A stretch of 64,000 nucleotides of DNA from the NCBI RefSeq assembly GCF_000718085.1, contig NZ_JOEC01000001.1, forward strand, positions 124,001 through 188,000, written 5' to 3'. The position numbers and the translations under genes are program-made. The stretch is from Mycetocola saprophilus. GTDB taxonomy: Bacteria; Actinomycetota; Actinomycetes; Actinomycetales; Microbacteriaceae. How positions within the stretch are numbered: position 1 is the stretch's first letter; every line of letters begins with the position of its first letter. The notes under the pieces are model-generated. The model saw only the letters and a list, made by a program, of their open reading frames with translations, was not told the DNA's origin and did no database searches. Shown here one piece after another: positions 33,317 to 41,320 of this stretch.

Positions 33317-33975
33317 GCGAGCACGAACCCCAGAATCTCCGGGTTGTCCTGGTGGACGATCACGCGATCTTCAGGTCGGGCCTGCGCGGCGCGCTCGCCG
33401 CGGACATTGAGGTGGTGGCCGAGGCGGCCACCGTGGAACAGGCGATCACCGCGATCCATGACACCCTCCCGGCCGTGGTCCTGCTCGACGTGCACCTGCC
33501 CGGAGGCCGGGGAGGGGGCGGAGCCGAGGTCATCGTGGGATGCGCGGACCTGCTGGCCCACACCCGGTTCTTGGCGCTCAGCGTCTCCGATCAGGCCGAG
33601 GATGTGGTGACCGTGATCCGTGCCGGAGCCCGCGGCTACGTCACCAAAACCATCGACGCCGACGAACTCAACGACGCGATCCGCCGAGTAGCCGCGGGAG
33701 ACGCCGCATTCTCCCCGCGCCTGGCGGGGTTTGTACTGGATGCGTTCGGTACCCAGAACGTCGCCCAGATCGATGATGAGCTGGACAAACTCTCGGCCCG
33801 CGAGCTCGAGGTTATGCGGCTGATCGCCCGCGGTTACTCCTATAAGGAGGTCGCCGCCGACCTGTTCATCTCCACCAAGACGGTGGAGTCCCACGTGTCG
33901 GCGGTGCTGCGCAAGCTTCAGCTGTCGAATCGGCACGAACTATCGCGCTGGGCCGTGGACCGACGGATCCTCTAG
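33313..33975 (+). CDS. LuxR/NarL family response regulator
   Basis: A 220-residue two-domain regulator. Receiver: VLVDDHAIFRSGL at the N-terminus, phosphoacceptor Asp in VLLDVHLPGG, Lys in YVTKTIDADE. Output: LSARELEVMRLIARGYSYKEVA with ISTKTVESHVSAVLRKL, a LuxR HTH. AAAGGA precedes the ATG, which overlaps the kinase stop. It is the cognate partner of the PspC kinase and likely activates the divergent PspC genes. Confidence 0.93.
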   Translation: MSEHEPQNLRVVLVDDHAIFRSGLRGALAADIEVVAEAATVEQAITAIHDTLPAVVLLDVHLPGGRGGGGAEVIVGCADLLAHTRFLALSVSDQAEDVVTVIRAGARGYVTKTIDADELNDAIRRVAAGDAAFSPRLAGFVLDAFGTQNVAQIDDELDKLSARELEVMRLIARGYSYKEVAADLFISTKTVESHVSAVLRKLQLSNRHELSRWAVDRRIL

Positions 33976-33981
33976 CGGAAG

Positions 33982-34500
33982 CTAGTCGGTCAGCAGCTCG
34001 GGGGCACCCACGCGGAGGTCGAAGGCTCCGGCGAACTGCGCGTCAAACTCCTGCACCGATCCGCCGATGCTGTGCGCGATGAACTCGGTGGCGCGCGGTC
34101 CAACCTGGTCGATCAGGGCCTGAATGACCTGGGCCACGGCACCGGGAAGCCCGGCCTCATCGGCACCGTTGAACACCACGACGTACTCCACGTCGTCGCC
34201 GAAGGACACCTCGGCGTCCTCGCTCAGCACGGTTTCGTTGGCGGTGACCTGGAAGAACCAGCCGGGGATCCGCTCGGCACCGGTGGGCAGCACACCCTCC
34301 TCGGGACGGTGCGCGGCGAGAGTTGCCTCGAGGTCCTCGGAGTACAGGTATTCGGCCACAAACAGCGGCGGCAGCACCCCGGAAACCTCGAGTTCGGGCT
34401 CGGCGTCGGCCACAATCTCGAACGCGGGAGAGTCCGCGGCTGCGAACTCCTCAAAACCGGGCTCGGGGGTGAAGTTCTGCGGGTTTTCGGCGCTAGTCAT
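33982..34500 (-). CDS. Acidic soluble protein, function unknown
   Basis: A 172-residue protein, strongly acidic and without membrane segments or signal peptide. The centre (VLPPLFVAEYLYSEDLEATLAAHRPEEGV) and the end (GSVQEFDAQFAGAFDLRVG) look folded; the first 40 residues are polar. I do not recognise the family. It lies between the response regulator (convergent) and mutY (17 bases upstream, same strand), so it may be co-transcribed with mutY. Confidence 0.65.
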   Translation of the reverse strand: MTSAENPQNFTPEPGFEEFAAADSPAFEIVADAEPELEVSGVLPPLFVAEYLYSEDLEATLAAHRPEEGVLPTGAERIPGWFFQVTANETVLSEDAEVSFGDDVEYVVVFNGADEAGLPGAVAQVIQALIDQVGPRATEFIAHSIGGSVQEFDAQFAGAFDLRVGAPELLTD

Positions 34501-34517
34501 GCGCCCAGTTTAGCGGG

Positions 34518-35390
34518 TTAGGGCAGGACGTATCCGCCCTGGGACTCCATCGCCAGCCCGTCGGCGAGGAGCCCGGCAAGGGCCCGATCCAGCTGGACCC
34601 GGTCCTCCCAGAGCCCTATAATCTCGGCATCGGTGACCGGCAGGTGCGCGGCCCGAAGCTCGCGCAGAATCAGCCCGCGGACCTGCCGATCACTACCCGC
34701 ATAGGTCTTCTGCACGGCCTTGGTGGGGCCGAAGTATTCGGGCGAGCCGGCCTGGACCCAGGCGCACGCGTCCCGGATCGGACACACGTCACACCGCGGC
34801 GAACGCGCCGTACAGACAACCTGTCCCAGCTCCATGATCGCCACGTTAAAGGCGCGGGCCGCCTCGCGATCCTCGGGCAGCAGCGCGGCCATATCGGCCA
34901 GGTCCGCGGCGGCGCGGGGCGGGCCGGGTTCGGCCTGGGCATGGATCGCGCGGGCAATGACCCGGCGACCGTTAGTGTCAATCACCGGATGACGATCCCC
35001 ATAGGCAAAGACCGCCACCGCTCGGGCCGTATAGTCGCCCACGCCGGTCAAAGCGAGCAGGGTGGGGACATCCCGCGGCACGATTCCGTCGTGCTGCTCG
35101 GTAATCTGCACGGCGGCCCGGTGGAGCCACAGCGCCCGGCGCGGATAGCCGAGGTTGGCCCAGGCGCGCACGGCCTCCCCGGAGGGGGACGCCGCCAGAT
35201 CGGCGGGGGTCGGCCAGCGCTCCAGCCACTCGGCGAGGCGCGGAATGACCCGGGCCACCGGGGTTTGCTGCAGCATAAACTCCGACACCAGGGTGCCCCA
35301 GGCCGGGAAATCGTCTTCGCGCCAGGGGAGGGCGCGGCCCTCCCGGGCGAACCAGTCGATCAGCGCCCGGGGAATGTCGGTGGTGTTCAT
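34518..35390 (-). CDS. mutY: A/G-specific adenine glycosylase
   Basis: A 290-residue base-excision enzyme that removes A opposite 8-oxoG. The helix-hairpin-helix LTGVGDYTARAV, the catalytic Glu in SEFMLQQTPV, the catalytic Asp in VIDTNGRRV, and the Fe-S loop with four cysteines (VCTARSPRCDVCPIRDAC) are all present. The C-terminal Nudix-like 8-oxoG domain of E. coli MutY is missing, as is usual in actinobacteria. It is divergent from truB, a common neighbour in Microbacteriaceae. Confidence 0.93.
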   Translation of the reverse strand: MNTTDIPRALIDWFAREGRALPWREDDFPAWGTLVSEFMLQQTPVARVIPRLAEWLERWPTPADLAASPSGEAVRAWANLGYPRRALWLHRAAVQITEQHDGIVPRDVPTLLALTGVGDYTARAVAVFAYGDRHPVIDTNGRRVIARAIHAQAEPGPPRAAADLADMAALLPEDREAARAFNVAIMELGQVVCTARSPRCDVCPIRDACAWVQAGSPEYFGPTKAVQKTYAGSDRQVRGLILRELRAAHLPVTDAEIIGLWEDRVQLDRALAGLLADGLAMESQGGYVLP

Positions 35391-35501
35391 CGATTCCAGC
35401 GTAGCCGGGCGGCCCGATACGTTGTGAACCGGGCACCCGATGCCGATGAATATGGGAGGATGGAGGCTGGTTTTATACGGCGGTGTGGCGAGGAGATTTT
35501 G

Positions 35502-36509
35502 GTGAGTTCAGGCATTGTGCTGGTGGATAAGTCCGGCGGGATGACCAGCCACGACGTGGTCGCGCGCACCCGACGTCTCGCGGGCACCCGCAAGGTTGGC
35601 CACGCCGGAACCCTGGATCCGATGGCCACCGGCCTGCTGATTCTTGGCATCAACTCGGCCACGCGCCTGCTCACCTACGTGGTGGGTCTGGACAAGGAGT
35701 ACTACGCCACGATCGTGCTGGGATCCTCCACCACCACCGATGACGCCGAGGGGGACACCGTGGAAACCGCGGCCCCCGAGACCGTGTCTGCGGTGACCGA
35801 GGAGGCCATCGCGGCGGGCATCGAGGTGCTCCGCGGCGACATCCTGCAGGTACCCACCCAGGTATCGGCGATCAAGGTGGACGGTAAGCGCGCCTACGAC
35901 CTGGTGCGCTCGGGGGAGACCGTCGAGCTCAAGGCTCGTCCGGTCACCATCTCGGCCTTCGAGGTGCTGGAAACCCGTCGCCTGGGGGACCGGATCGAGT
36001 TGGATGTGCGGGTCGAGTGCTCCTCGGGCACCTACATTCGAGCCCTCGCCCGGGACCTTGGCAACGACCTGGGTGTCGGGGGACATCTGAGCGCCCTGCG
36101 CCGCACCCGGATCGGACCGTTCTCGGTGGCCGATGCGGTGACCCTCGAAGACCTGGATCCCGCCGCCCGGCTGATCTCCTCGGCCGCCGCCGCCAAGACC
36201 CTGTTCCCGCACGTCACCCTGGATGCCCAGCGCGCGATCGATCTGGGCCACGGTAAGAAGATCGGGATCGAAGGCTTCCCCGCGGACGTTTCCGGCCCGA
36301 TTGCCGCGCTGACCCCGAATGGCGCGCTGATCGGCCTGGTGCAGGCGGGCAAAAACAGCGCCCGTTCGCTGGTCAACTTCCCCTCGGACGAGGCGCAGGT
36401 GGCACCGGCCGCTGCCGCTGCAGCCGTCGCACCGCACGCTGCAGCCGCCGCTGCCGCTCCCGCCGAGACCGCTGCCGCCGCCGCAGATTCCGCCGAGGCT
36501 CAGGCATGA
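35502..36509 (+). CDS. truB: tRNA pseudouridine(55) synthase
   Basis: A 335-residue enzyme that makes pseudouridine 55 in the tRNA T-loop. N-terminal VLVDKSGGMTSHDVV and KVGHAGTLDPMATGLLIL (with the catalytic Asp) are diagnostic, plus SSGTYIRALARDLG. The GTG at 35502 has AGGAG seven bases upstream; an upstream extension is not coding. The C-terminus carries an unusual tail of about 37 residues that is almost only Ala, Pro and a few Glu, beyond the normal family end. It overlaps the next gene by four bases. Confidence 0.95.
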   Translation: MSSGIVLVDKSGGMTSHDVVARTRRLAGTRKVGHAGTLDPMATGLLILGINSATRLLTYVVGLDKEYYATIVLGSSTTTDDAEGDTVETAAPETVSAVTEEAIAAGIEVLRGDILQVPTQVSAIKVDGKRAYDLVRSGETVELKARPVTISAFEVLETRRLGDRIELDVRVECSSGTYIRALARDLGNDLGVGGHLSALRRTRIGPFSVADAVTLEDLDPAARLISSAAAAKTLFPHVTLDAQRAIDLGHGKKIGIEGFPADVSGPIAALTPNGALIGLVQAGKNSARSLVNFPSDEAQVAPAAAAAAVAPHAAAAAAAPAETAAAAADSAEAQA

Positions 36510-36874
36510 TCACCTGGCTGACCTACGGCATCACCGGGATCGCCGCGCTCGCGGGCCTGATGTGTGTGGTGATGGGCCTGCTCGGCCGCAAACCCAGCGA
36601 CCTGAGCCTCGGCTCCGCCGCACTGGTGGAGCTCCTGCTGCTGGTTCAGCTCGTGGTGGCGATCATCGCCCCTGCCACCGGCAACAACATCTATGGCGAC
36701 CCGATCGAGTTCTACGCGTATCTGATCTGCGCGCTGATCATCCCCGCCGCCGCGGTGTTCTGGGGGCTGCTGGATCGCACCCGCTGGTCCACGGTCATCG
36801 TCGGAGTCGGGCTGCTCGCGGTGTCGGTGATGGTCATCCGGATGGAGGTCATCTGGACCACGGTGGCCGCCTAA
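36506..36874 (+). CDS. Four-helix small membrane protein
   Basis: A 122-residue protein with four hydrophobic segments covering nearly its whole length and short polar loops (GRKPSD, DRTRW). No catalytic motif. It starts inside the truB stop (ATGA) and is thus translationally coupled; small membrane genes between truB and ribF are common in Microbacteriaceae. Function unknown. Confidence 0.75.
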   Translation: MITWLTYGITGIAALAGLMCVVMGLLGRKPSDLSLGSAALVELLLLVQLVVAIIAPATGNNIYGDPIEFYAYLICALIIPAAAVFWGLLDRTRWSTVIVGVGLLAVSVMVIRMEVIWTTVAA

Positions 36875-36980
36875 CCCACAGGAAACCAACCCTCTCACCA
36901 TGCCCGCGTGCGAAACGCCTGTCATCTCGTTCCGACCACTGCCGGAGTGTGAGACGAAGGGGCATAGAATTGGCTTCGAC

Positions 36981-37436
36981 ATGAACAGCACCGATCCCGC
37001 CGCCCAGAACCCCACAGCCTCCTCCTCGTCCACGCGAGATGCCGCCCCGCGAATCAGCGGCGTGGGCCGAGTCCTCGTAGCGGTCTACGGCATTCTCGCC
37101 CTGGCGGCGACCGGACGCTCGGTCACCCAGATCATCGGCAAGTTCGATCAGGCACCGCTGGCCTATACGCTTTCGGCGCTCGCCGCGGTGGTCTACATCC
37201 TGGCCACGGTCGCCCTGATCGTCCCCGGTGCCACCTGGCGCAAAATTGCCTGGATTACAATCGGCTTCGAAATGGTTGGGGTCATCGTGATTGGTCTCCT
37301 CTCGATTTTTGATTCGGCCCTGTTCCCGCACGACACCGTGTGGTCCTACTTCGGTCGCGGCTACGGCTTTGTGCCGCTGGTCCTGCCCGCGCTCGGCCTG
37401 TTCTGGCTGGCCAAGCAGAAGGGAAAGCGCGCGTGA
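36981..37436 (+). CDS. Four-helix membrane protein upstream of ribF
   Basis: A 151-residue protein: polar Ser/Ala-rich N-terminus of about 30 residues, then four hydrophobic helices and a basic end (KQKGKRA). ATG 36981 follows a TAGAAT box (36965-36970) by ten bases, so the mRNA may be leaderless or nearly so. An earlier in-frame ATG at 36900 is unlikely. Its stop overlaps the GTG of ribF. Function not known. Confidence 0.75.
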   Translation: MNSTDPAAQNPTASSSSTRDAAPRISGVGRVLVAVYGILALAATGRSVTQIIGKFDQAPLAYTLSALAAVVYILATVALIVPGATWRKIAWITIGFEMVGVIVIGLLSIFDSALFPHDTVWSYFGRGYGFVPLVLPALGLFWLAKQKGKRA

Positions 37437-38374
37437 GGGTTTTCCGCGACCTGACCGAGGTTCCCCTGGACTTTGGCCCGAGTGCCGTGACCATCGGCAA
37501 GTTTGACGGCGTCCACGCCGGTCACCGCGGCGTGATCGAGGGTCTGCGTGGAATTGCCGAGGAGCGCGGTTTGCGCTCGGTGGTGGTCACCTTCGACCGT
37601 CACCCGCTGCACGTGATCGCCCCGGGCCAGGCCCCCACCGCCCTGACCGGGATCGACCAGAAGCTGGACCTGCTGGCCGAAACCGGGATCGATGCGGTCC
37701 TGGTACTCACCTTCGACCGGCTGCTCTCGGCGCTCGAGCCCGAGTCGTTTGTGCGCTCGATCCTGTGCGCGACCCTCGATGCCAAGGTTGTTCTGGCCGG
37801 GGATGATTTCCGCTACGGACACCGCGGCGCGGGGGATGTGGCCTCGCTCACCGAGCAGGGCAAGATCGAGGGCTTCGAGGTTGTGGCCATCGATGATGTG
37901 ATGCCGCGGGAGGGCCGTCGCGCCTCGTCAACGTGGATCCGTGAGCTGCTGGCCGACGGCCGGGTGGACGCCGCCGCCGATCTGCTGGGTCACTACCCGA
38001 GTGTGCGCGGAACCGTGGTCCACGGGGCCAAGCGCGGCCGCGAGCTGGGCTTCCCGACCGCCAACCTCTCGCCCGAATCCACCGGCTACATCCCCGCCGA
38101 CGGCGTCTATGCGGGCTGGCTCACCAGCGAGGGTGAACGCTATGCGGCGGCAATCTCGGTGGGTAATAACCCAACCTTTGACGGCGTGCCGCAGAAGCAG
38201 GTGGAGGCGTTCCTGCTGGATCAGGACATCGACCTGTACGACCGCGAGGTTGAGGTGTGCTTCGTGGAACGGGTACGCGGAATGGTTGCCTATGCGGGCA
38301 TCGATCCGCTGATCGCGCAGATGCATGACGACGTGGTGCGGGTGCGCGAAATCCTGGACGTCCCCGCTCCATAG
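37433..38374 (+). CDS. ribF: Bifunctional riboflavin kinase/FAD synthetase
   Basis: A 313-residue enzyme that phosphorylates riboflavin to FMN and adenylates it to FAD. The N-terminal nucleotidyltransferase domain shows AVTIGKFDGVHAGHRGVI and FDRHPLHVIAPG and the ISSTWIR-like SSTWIRELL; the C-terminal flavokinase domain shows GFPTANLSP and SVGNNPTF. The GTG start overlaps the preceding stop (GTGA). ribF lies downstream of truB as in many bacteria. Confidence 0.95.
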   Translation: MRVFRDLTEVPLDFGPSAVTIGKFDGVHAGHRGVIEGLRGIAEERGLRSVVVTFDRHPLHVIAPGQAPTALTGIDQKLDLLAETGIDAVLVLTFDRLLSALEPESFVRSILCATLDAKVVLAGDDFRYGHRGAGDVASLTEQGKIEGFEVVAIDDVMPREGRRASSTWIRELLADGRVDAAADLLGHYPSVRGTVVHGAKRGRELGFPTANLSPESTGYIPADGVYAGWLTSEGERYAAAISVGNNPTFDGVPQKQVEAFLLDQDIDLYDREVEVCFVERVRGMVAYAGIDPLIAQMHDDVVRVREILDVPAP

Positions 38375-38446
38375 CAAACCTTCGGAATACACACTGCTGG
38401 ATAACGGTTGTTGAGTTTATGATGATCTTGACGAAGGGACACCATC

Positions 38447-38665
38447 ATGGGACTCAAGACCACCCTGCTGACCATCACCGGGATGCGTGACACGTACTGC
38501 GTGAACAAGATCCTGCGCGAGTTTGAGGCGCTGGATGGCGTCACCGCCGAGGTAGACCTCGTCTCCGGCCGTGCCCGCGTGCACGCCTCCGAAGACACCG
38601 ACCAGGGTGCCCTCGTAACCGCGGTCTCCAACGCCGGCTATTCCGCCGCGGTGGTCGCCGCCTAG
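38447..38665 (+). CDS. HMA-like small protein lacking the CxxC pair
   Basis: A 72-residue protein with the beta-alpha-beta-beta-alpha-beta pattern of heavy-metal-associated domains (TTLLTITGMRDTYCVNKILREF ... VDLVSGRARVHASE ... AVSNAGYSAAVV). The usual GMTCxxC is GMRDTYC: only the second Cys is left. It may bind metal weakly or act as a protein-protein module. GAAGGGA lies nine bases before ATG. It stands alone after ribF. Confidence 0.7.
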   Translation: MGLKTTLLTITGMRDTYCVNKILREFEALDGVTAEVDLVSGRARVHASEDTDQGALVTAVSNAGYSAAVVAA

Positions 38666-38683
38666 TTACCTCGTTCGAATCTA

Positions 38684-38716
38684 GATATCCCGGCACTCAC
38701 TGAGTGCCGGGATATC
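38684..38716. terminator. 33-bp perfect hairpin between convergent genes
   Basis: Two exact 16-bp arms around one base (GATATCCCGGCACTCA, C, complement). No T-run follows, but position between the HMA-like gene and the convergent hydrolase suggests a terminator. Confidence 0.7.
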
Positions 38717-38741
38717 GACGTTAACCGGTGTGGTGCCGGTC

Positions 38742-39596
38742 CTAATCCAAATACCCCAGGAACAGACCCGGCTCCGACCACAGCAGCGAGCCGCCGGCCC
38801 CGGACACCAGGTGCCGCTGGGCACCGGGAATGCGGTGGGTGAGGGTGTCGCCGTGGTCGGGGGAGTGGACCTCGTCGCGGTCGCCGAACCACACATGCAC
38901 GGGGATGTCGATCTGGTCCAGGGGGAGACGCCACGGGCTCATCGCCAGGATGGTGTCGGCGGCATATCCATGGGCACCGCCGGCGAAGGATTCGGCGAGG
39001 GTGCGGCGGTAGAGCGCGCGGAAATCCTCGTCGCCGTAGACCTCGGCATCCGCCGCGGAAATCTCGGACATGACGTATTCCCACATCAGCTCGGGGGTGA
39101 AGCGGGCAAAGTGGGCGCGGACGGTTTCGGGTTCGCGGCCCACCGAGTCGATCAGGGTCACCATCTCCTCGGGCAGCATCCCGGTAATCAGCGGGTGCGC
39201 GACCTCGTCGGAGGGGGATACCAGGTTGAGCGAGGACACCGCGCCGGTCGCTGCCAGGGCCAGCGCAAACGGTGCCCCCTGGGAGTTGGCGATCAGCGGG
39301 ATCCGGCCCAGTCCCAGTGCACTGAGCAGGTAGCGCAGGTCCTCGGCCACGCTGGTCAGAGACTTATCGGGGTCGTGGTCGGAGGCACCGAGGCCCGGAC
39401 GATCCACCGAGATCAGCCGGATTGCCCGTTCGCTCAGCAGCTCGGCACCGAAGTTCATCGCGCGACCACTGGCCGCTCCTGGGATGAACAGCACCGGGGT
39501 TCCATCGGGGGTTCCATATTCGGCGAAGCCGAGGGCCCGGCCATCCGGAAGAAAAATCTCTCCGAGGCGGGCCGAAACTATGTCTGAGGTATTCAC
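38742..39596 (-). CDS. Alpha/beta hydrolase
   Basis: A 284-residue fold with FIPGAASGR (oxyanion region), nucleophile elbow IANSQGAP (Ser in a GxSxG-like position) and acidic residue in WFGDRDEV. Where the catalytic His usually sits (GAGH) this protein reads SGAGGSLLW. So either another His, such as that in AQRHLV, serves, or it is a non-catalytic member. No signal peptide. Single gene between a hairpin and a short non-coding stretch; substrate unknown. Confidence 0.75.
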   Translation of the reverse strand: MNTSDIVSARLGEIFLPDGRALGFAEYGTPDGTPVLFIPGAASGRAMNFGAELLSERAIRLISVDRPGLGASDHDPDKSLTSVAEDLRYLLSALGLGRIPLIANSQGAPFALALAATGAVSSLNLVSPSDEVAHPLITGMLPEEMVTLIDSVGREPETVRAHFARFTPELMWEYVMSEISAADAEVYGDEDFRALYRRTLAESFAGGAHGYAADTILAMSPWRLPLDQIDIPVHVWFGDRDEVHSPDHGDTLTHRIPGAQRHLVSGAGGSLLWSEPGLFLGYLD

Positions 39597-39722
39597 CCTC
39601 TCAGCTTATGGGCGCGAACCCCGACACGACGTGGTGCCGCGTCGGGTTCGCTGGAGGCGCACACGCTGCCCTCGTTCGCCACCGGCATCGCGCTCGCAAC
39701 CGGCACCAACCAGGCGCACACG

Positions 39723-41075
39723 CTAGGCGCTGAGCACCAGGCTGCGATAGAACTCGATGCCCTCAAGCCAGGTGGATACCCGGATCCGCTCGTTCACCGC
39801 GTGCAGACCGGCGCGCTCATCGGCGCTCATCCGGAACGGCGTGGTGCGATAGACGTTCGGGGAGATCCGGGCGTAGTAGCGGGAATCGCTGGCCCCGAGC
39901 ATCACGTACGGGGAGACCGTGGCATCCGGGGCGGCGACGGCAAAGGCGGACACAATACGCTCCCAGCCCGGTCCGGAGGAGGGGGACACGGGGGAGGGAT
40001 CGTGGAACTCAGCCACCCTCAGCTCCACCTCGGGATCGTTGATAATCCGGTTCAGCCGGCGCACGGTCGCCGCCACACTCGATCCCACGGCCACCCGCAC
40101 GTTCAGGGTCGCGGTGGCCCGCTCGGGCAGCGCGTTGGCGGCCGACGCCCCGGAAAGCTGGGTGGTGACGGTGGTGGTGCGCACCAGTGCGGCGGTTTCG
40201 GCCCCGAGCCGGGGGAGAACCTTTGCCAGCAGCGGGGCCAGCAGATCGACGTTTTTGGCGACCCAGGGCAGCGGCGCGGCCGAGCGCGGCCCCAGTGTGC
40301 GCAGCAGATCTTTGGCCGGGCGGGAGAGTCGCCCGGGGAAGGGCGACCGATTGACCCGGGTGATCGCCCGCGCCAGTCGCGCGGTTGCGGGGAAGGGCGG
40401 CGGGGTGGACGCGTGACCGCCCACCTGCGCGACGCTCAGCGTGATCGTCGCCAGGCCCTTCTCGGTGGTGCCCACGAGCGCGGCCGGTCCCCGCAATCCG
40501 GGCAGCACATCCTCGATCACCGCGCCACCCTCATCGATCACCAGTCCGGGCACAACCCCGCGGGATTCCAGCAGCTCAACCGTGGCCCGCGCCCCGGCCC
40601 CGGTGGTCTCCTCGTTGTGCCCAAAGCTCAGGTAGAGGTCGTGTGCGGGGGTGAATCCCGATTCGATCGCGTGCTCCACGGCCTCGAGGATCGCGACCAC
40701 CGCGCCCTTATCATCCAGGGTGCCCCGGCCCCACAGCACCCGGTCCTCGCCGGTTCCGGTGATCTCGGCGGCAAAGGGCGGATGGGTCCACTCGGGTTCG
40801 TTTTCGCCCACGTTGACCGAGACCACATCGTAGTGTCCCATCAGCACGGTCGGGTTTTCGGGGGAGGCACCGGGCCAGCGCAGCAGCAGCGAGTAGCCGC
40901 CGATTTTCTCGCGTTCGAGGGTGCCGAACACCCGTGGGTACAGCTCCTCCAGCGTGGTGAGGAACGTATCAAACGCATCCCAGTCGATCAGGGTTTCATC
41001 CAACCGGCCCACCGTGGGGATGCGCAGCAGCGCGCGAAAACGGTCCAGGGATGCATCACCGAATCGAGGGTTCAT
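39723..41075 (-). CDS. M20-family peptidase (PM20D1/CPS1-like)
   Basis: A 450-residue metallopeptidase. Zinc residues: VLMGHYDVV (His), WGRGTLDDKG (Asp), FGHNEETTG (Glu pair) and the late GLHAVNERI (His). The family hydrolyses peptides or N-acyl amino acids. ATG 41075 gives the normal N-terminus MNPRFGDASLDRF; the long upstream extension runs into the promoter of the helicase gene. No signal peptide, so cytosolic. It is a single gene. Confidence 0.88.
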   Translation of the reverse strand: MNPRFGDASLDRFRALLRIPTVGRLDETLIDWDAFDTFLTTLEELYPRVFGTLEREKIGGYSLLLRWPGASPENPTVLMGHYDVVSVNVGENEPEWTHPPFAAEITGTGEDRVLWGRGTLDDKGAVVAILEAVEHAIESGFTPAHDLYLSFGHNEETTGAGARATVELLESRGVVPGLVIDEGGAVIEDVLPGLRGPAALVGTTEKGLATITLSVAQVGGHASTPPPFPATARLARAITRVNRSPFPGRLSRPAKDLLRTLGPRSAAPLPWVAKNVDLLAPLLAKVLPRLGAETAALVRTTTVTTQLSGASAANALPERATATLNVRVAVGSSVAATVRRLNRIINDPEVELRVAEFHDPSPVSPSSGPGWERIVSAFAVAAPDATVSPYVMLGASDSRYYARISPNVYRTTPFRMSADERAGLHAVNERIRVSTWLEGIEFYRSLVLSA

Positions 41076-41320
41076 TGGTGCAGTATAGTGCGGTCCCGCG
41101 AGCCCCGGCGGGACGGATCGCGCGGTAAAACCGAAGCGCCACGCGAAAAGGGGAGGAAATCGCGGGCATGAATATCGTAGAATGTTTCCGCGCCCGCCGT
41201 TTATCCGGCTTCGGTTCCGGTGTCTATCACCGCGAGAACCCCGAGTCGAGGCAGCAATCACCCGGCCGGCGCAGTATCGGACCCGGCATTTGCCCGGGTA
41301 CTGGAGCGCTCAGGAGGAGC

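Noticed and set aside
39597..39722. Coding-like stretch (LPSFATGIALATGTNQAHTLG) between the hydrolase and the M20 peptidase
   Set aside because: Only about 20 codons, no start and no recognisable family; could be chance or an old gene remnant, not enough to annotate.
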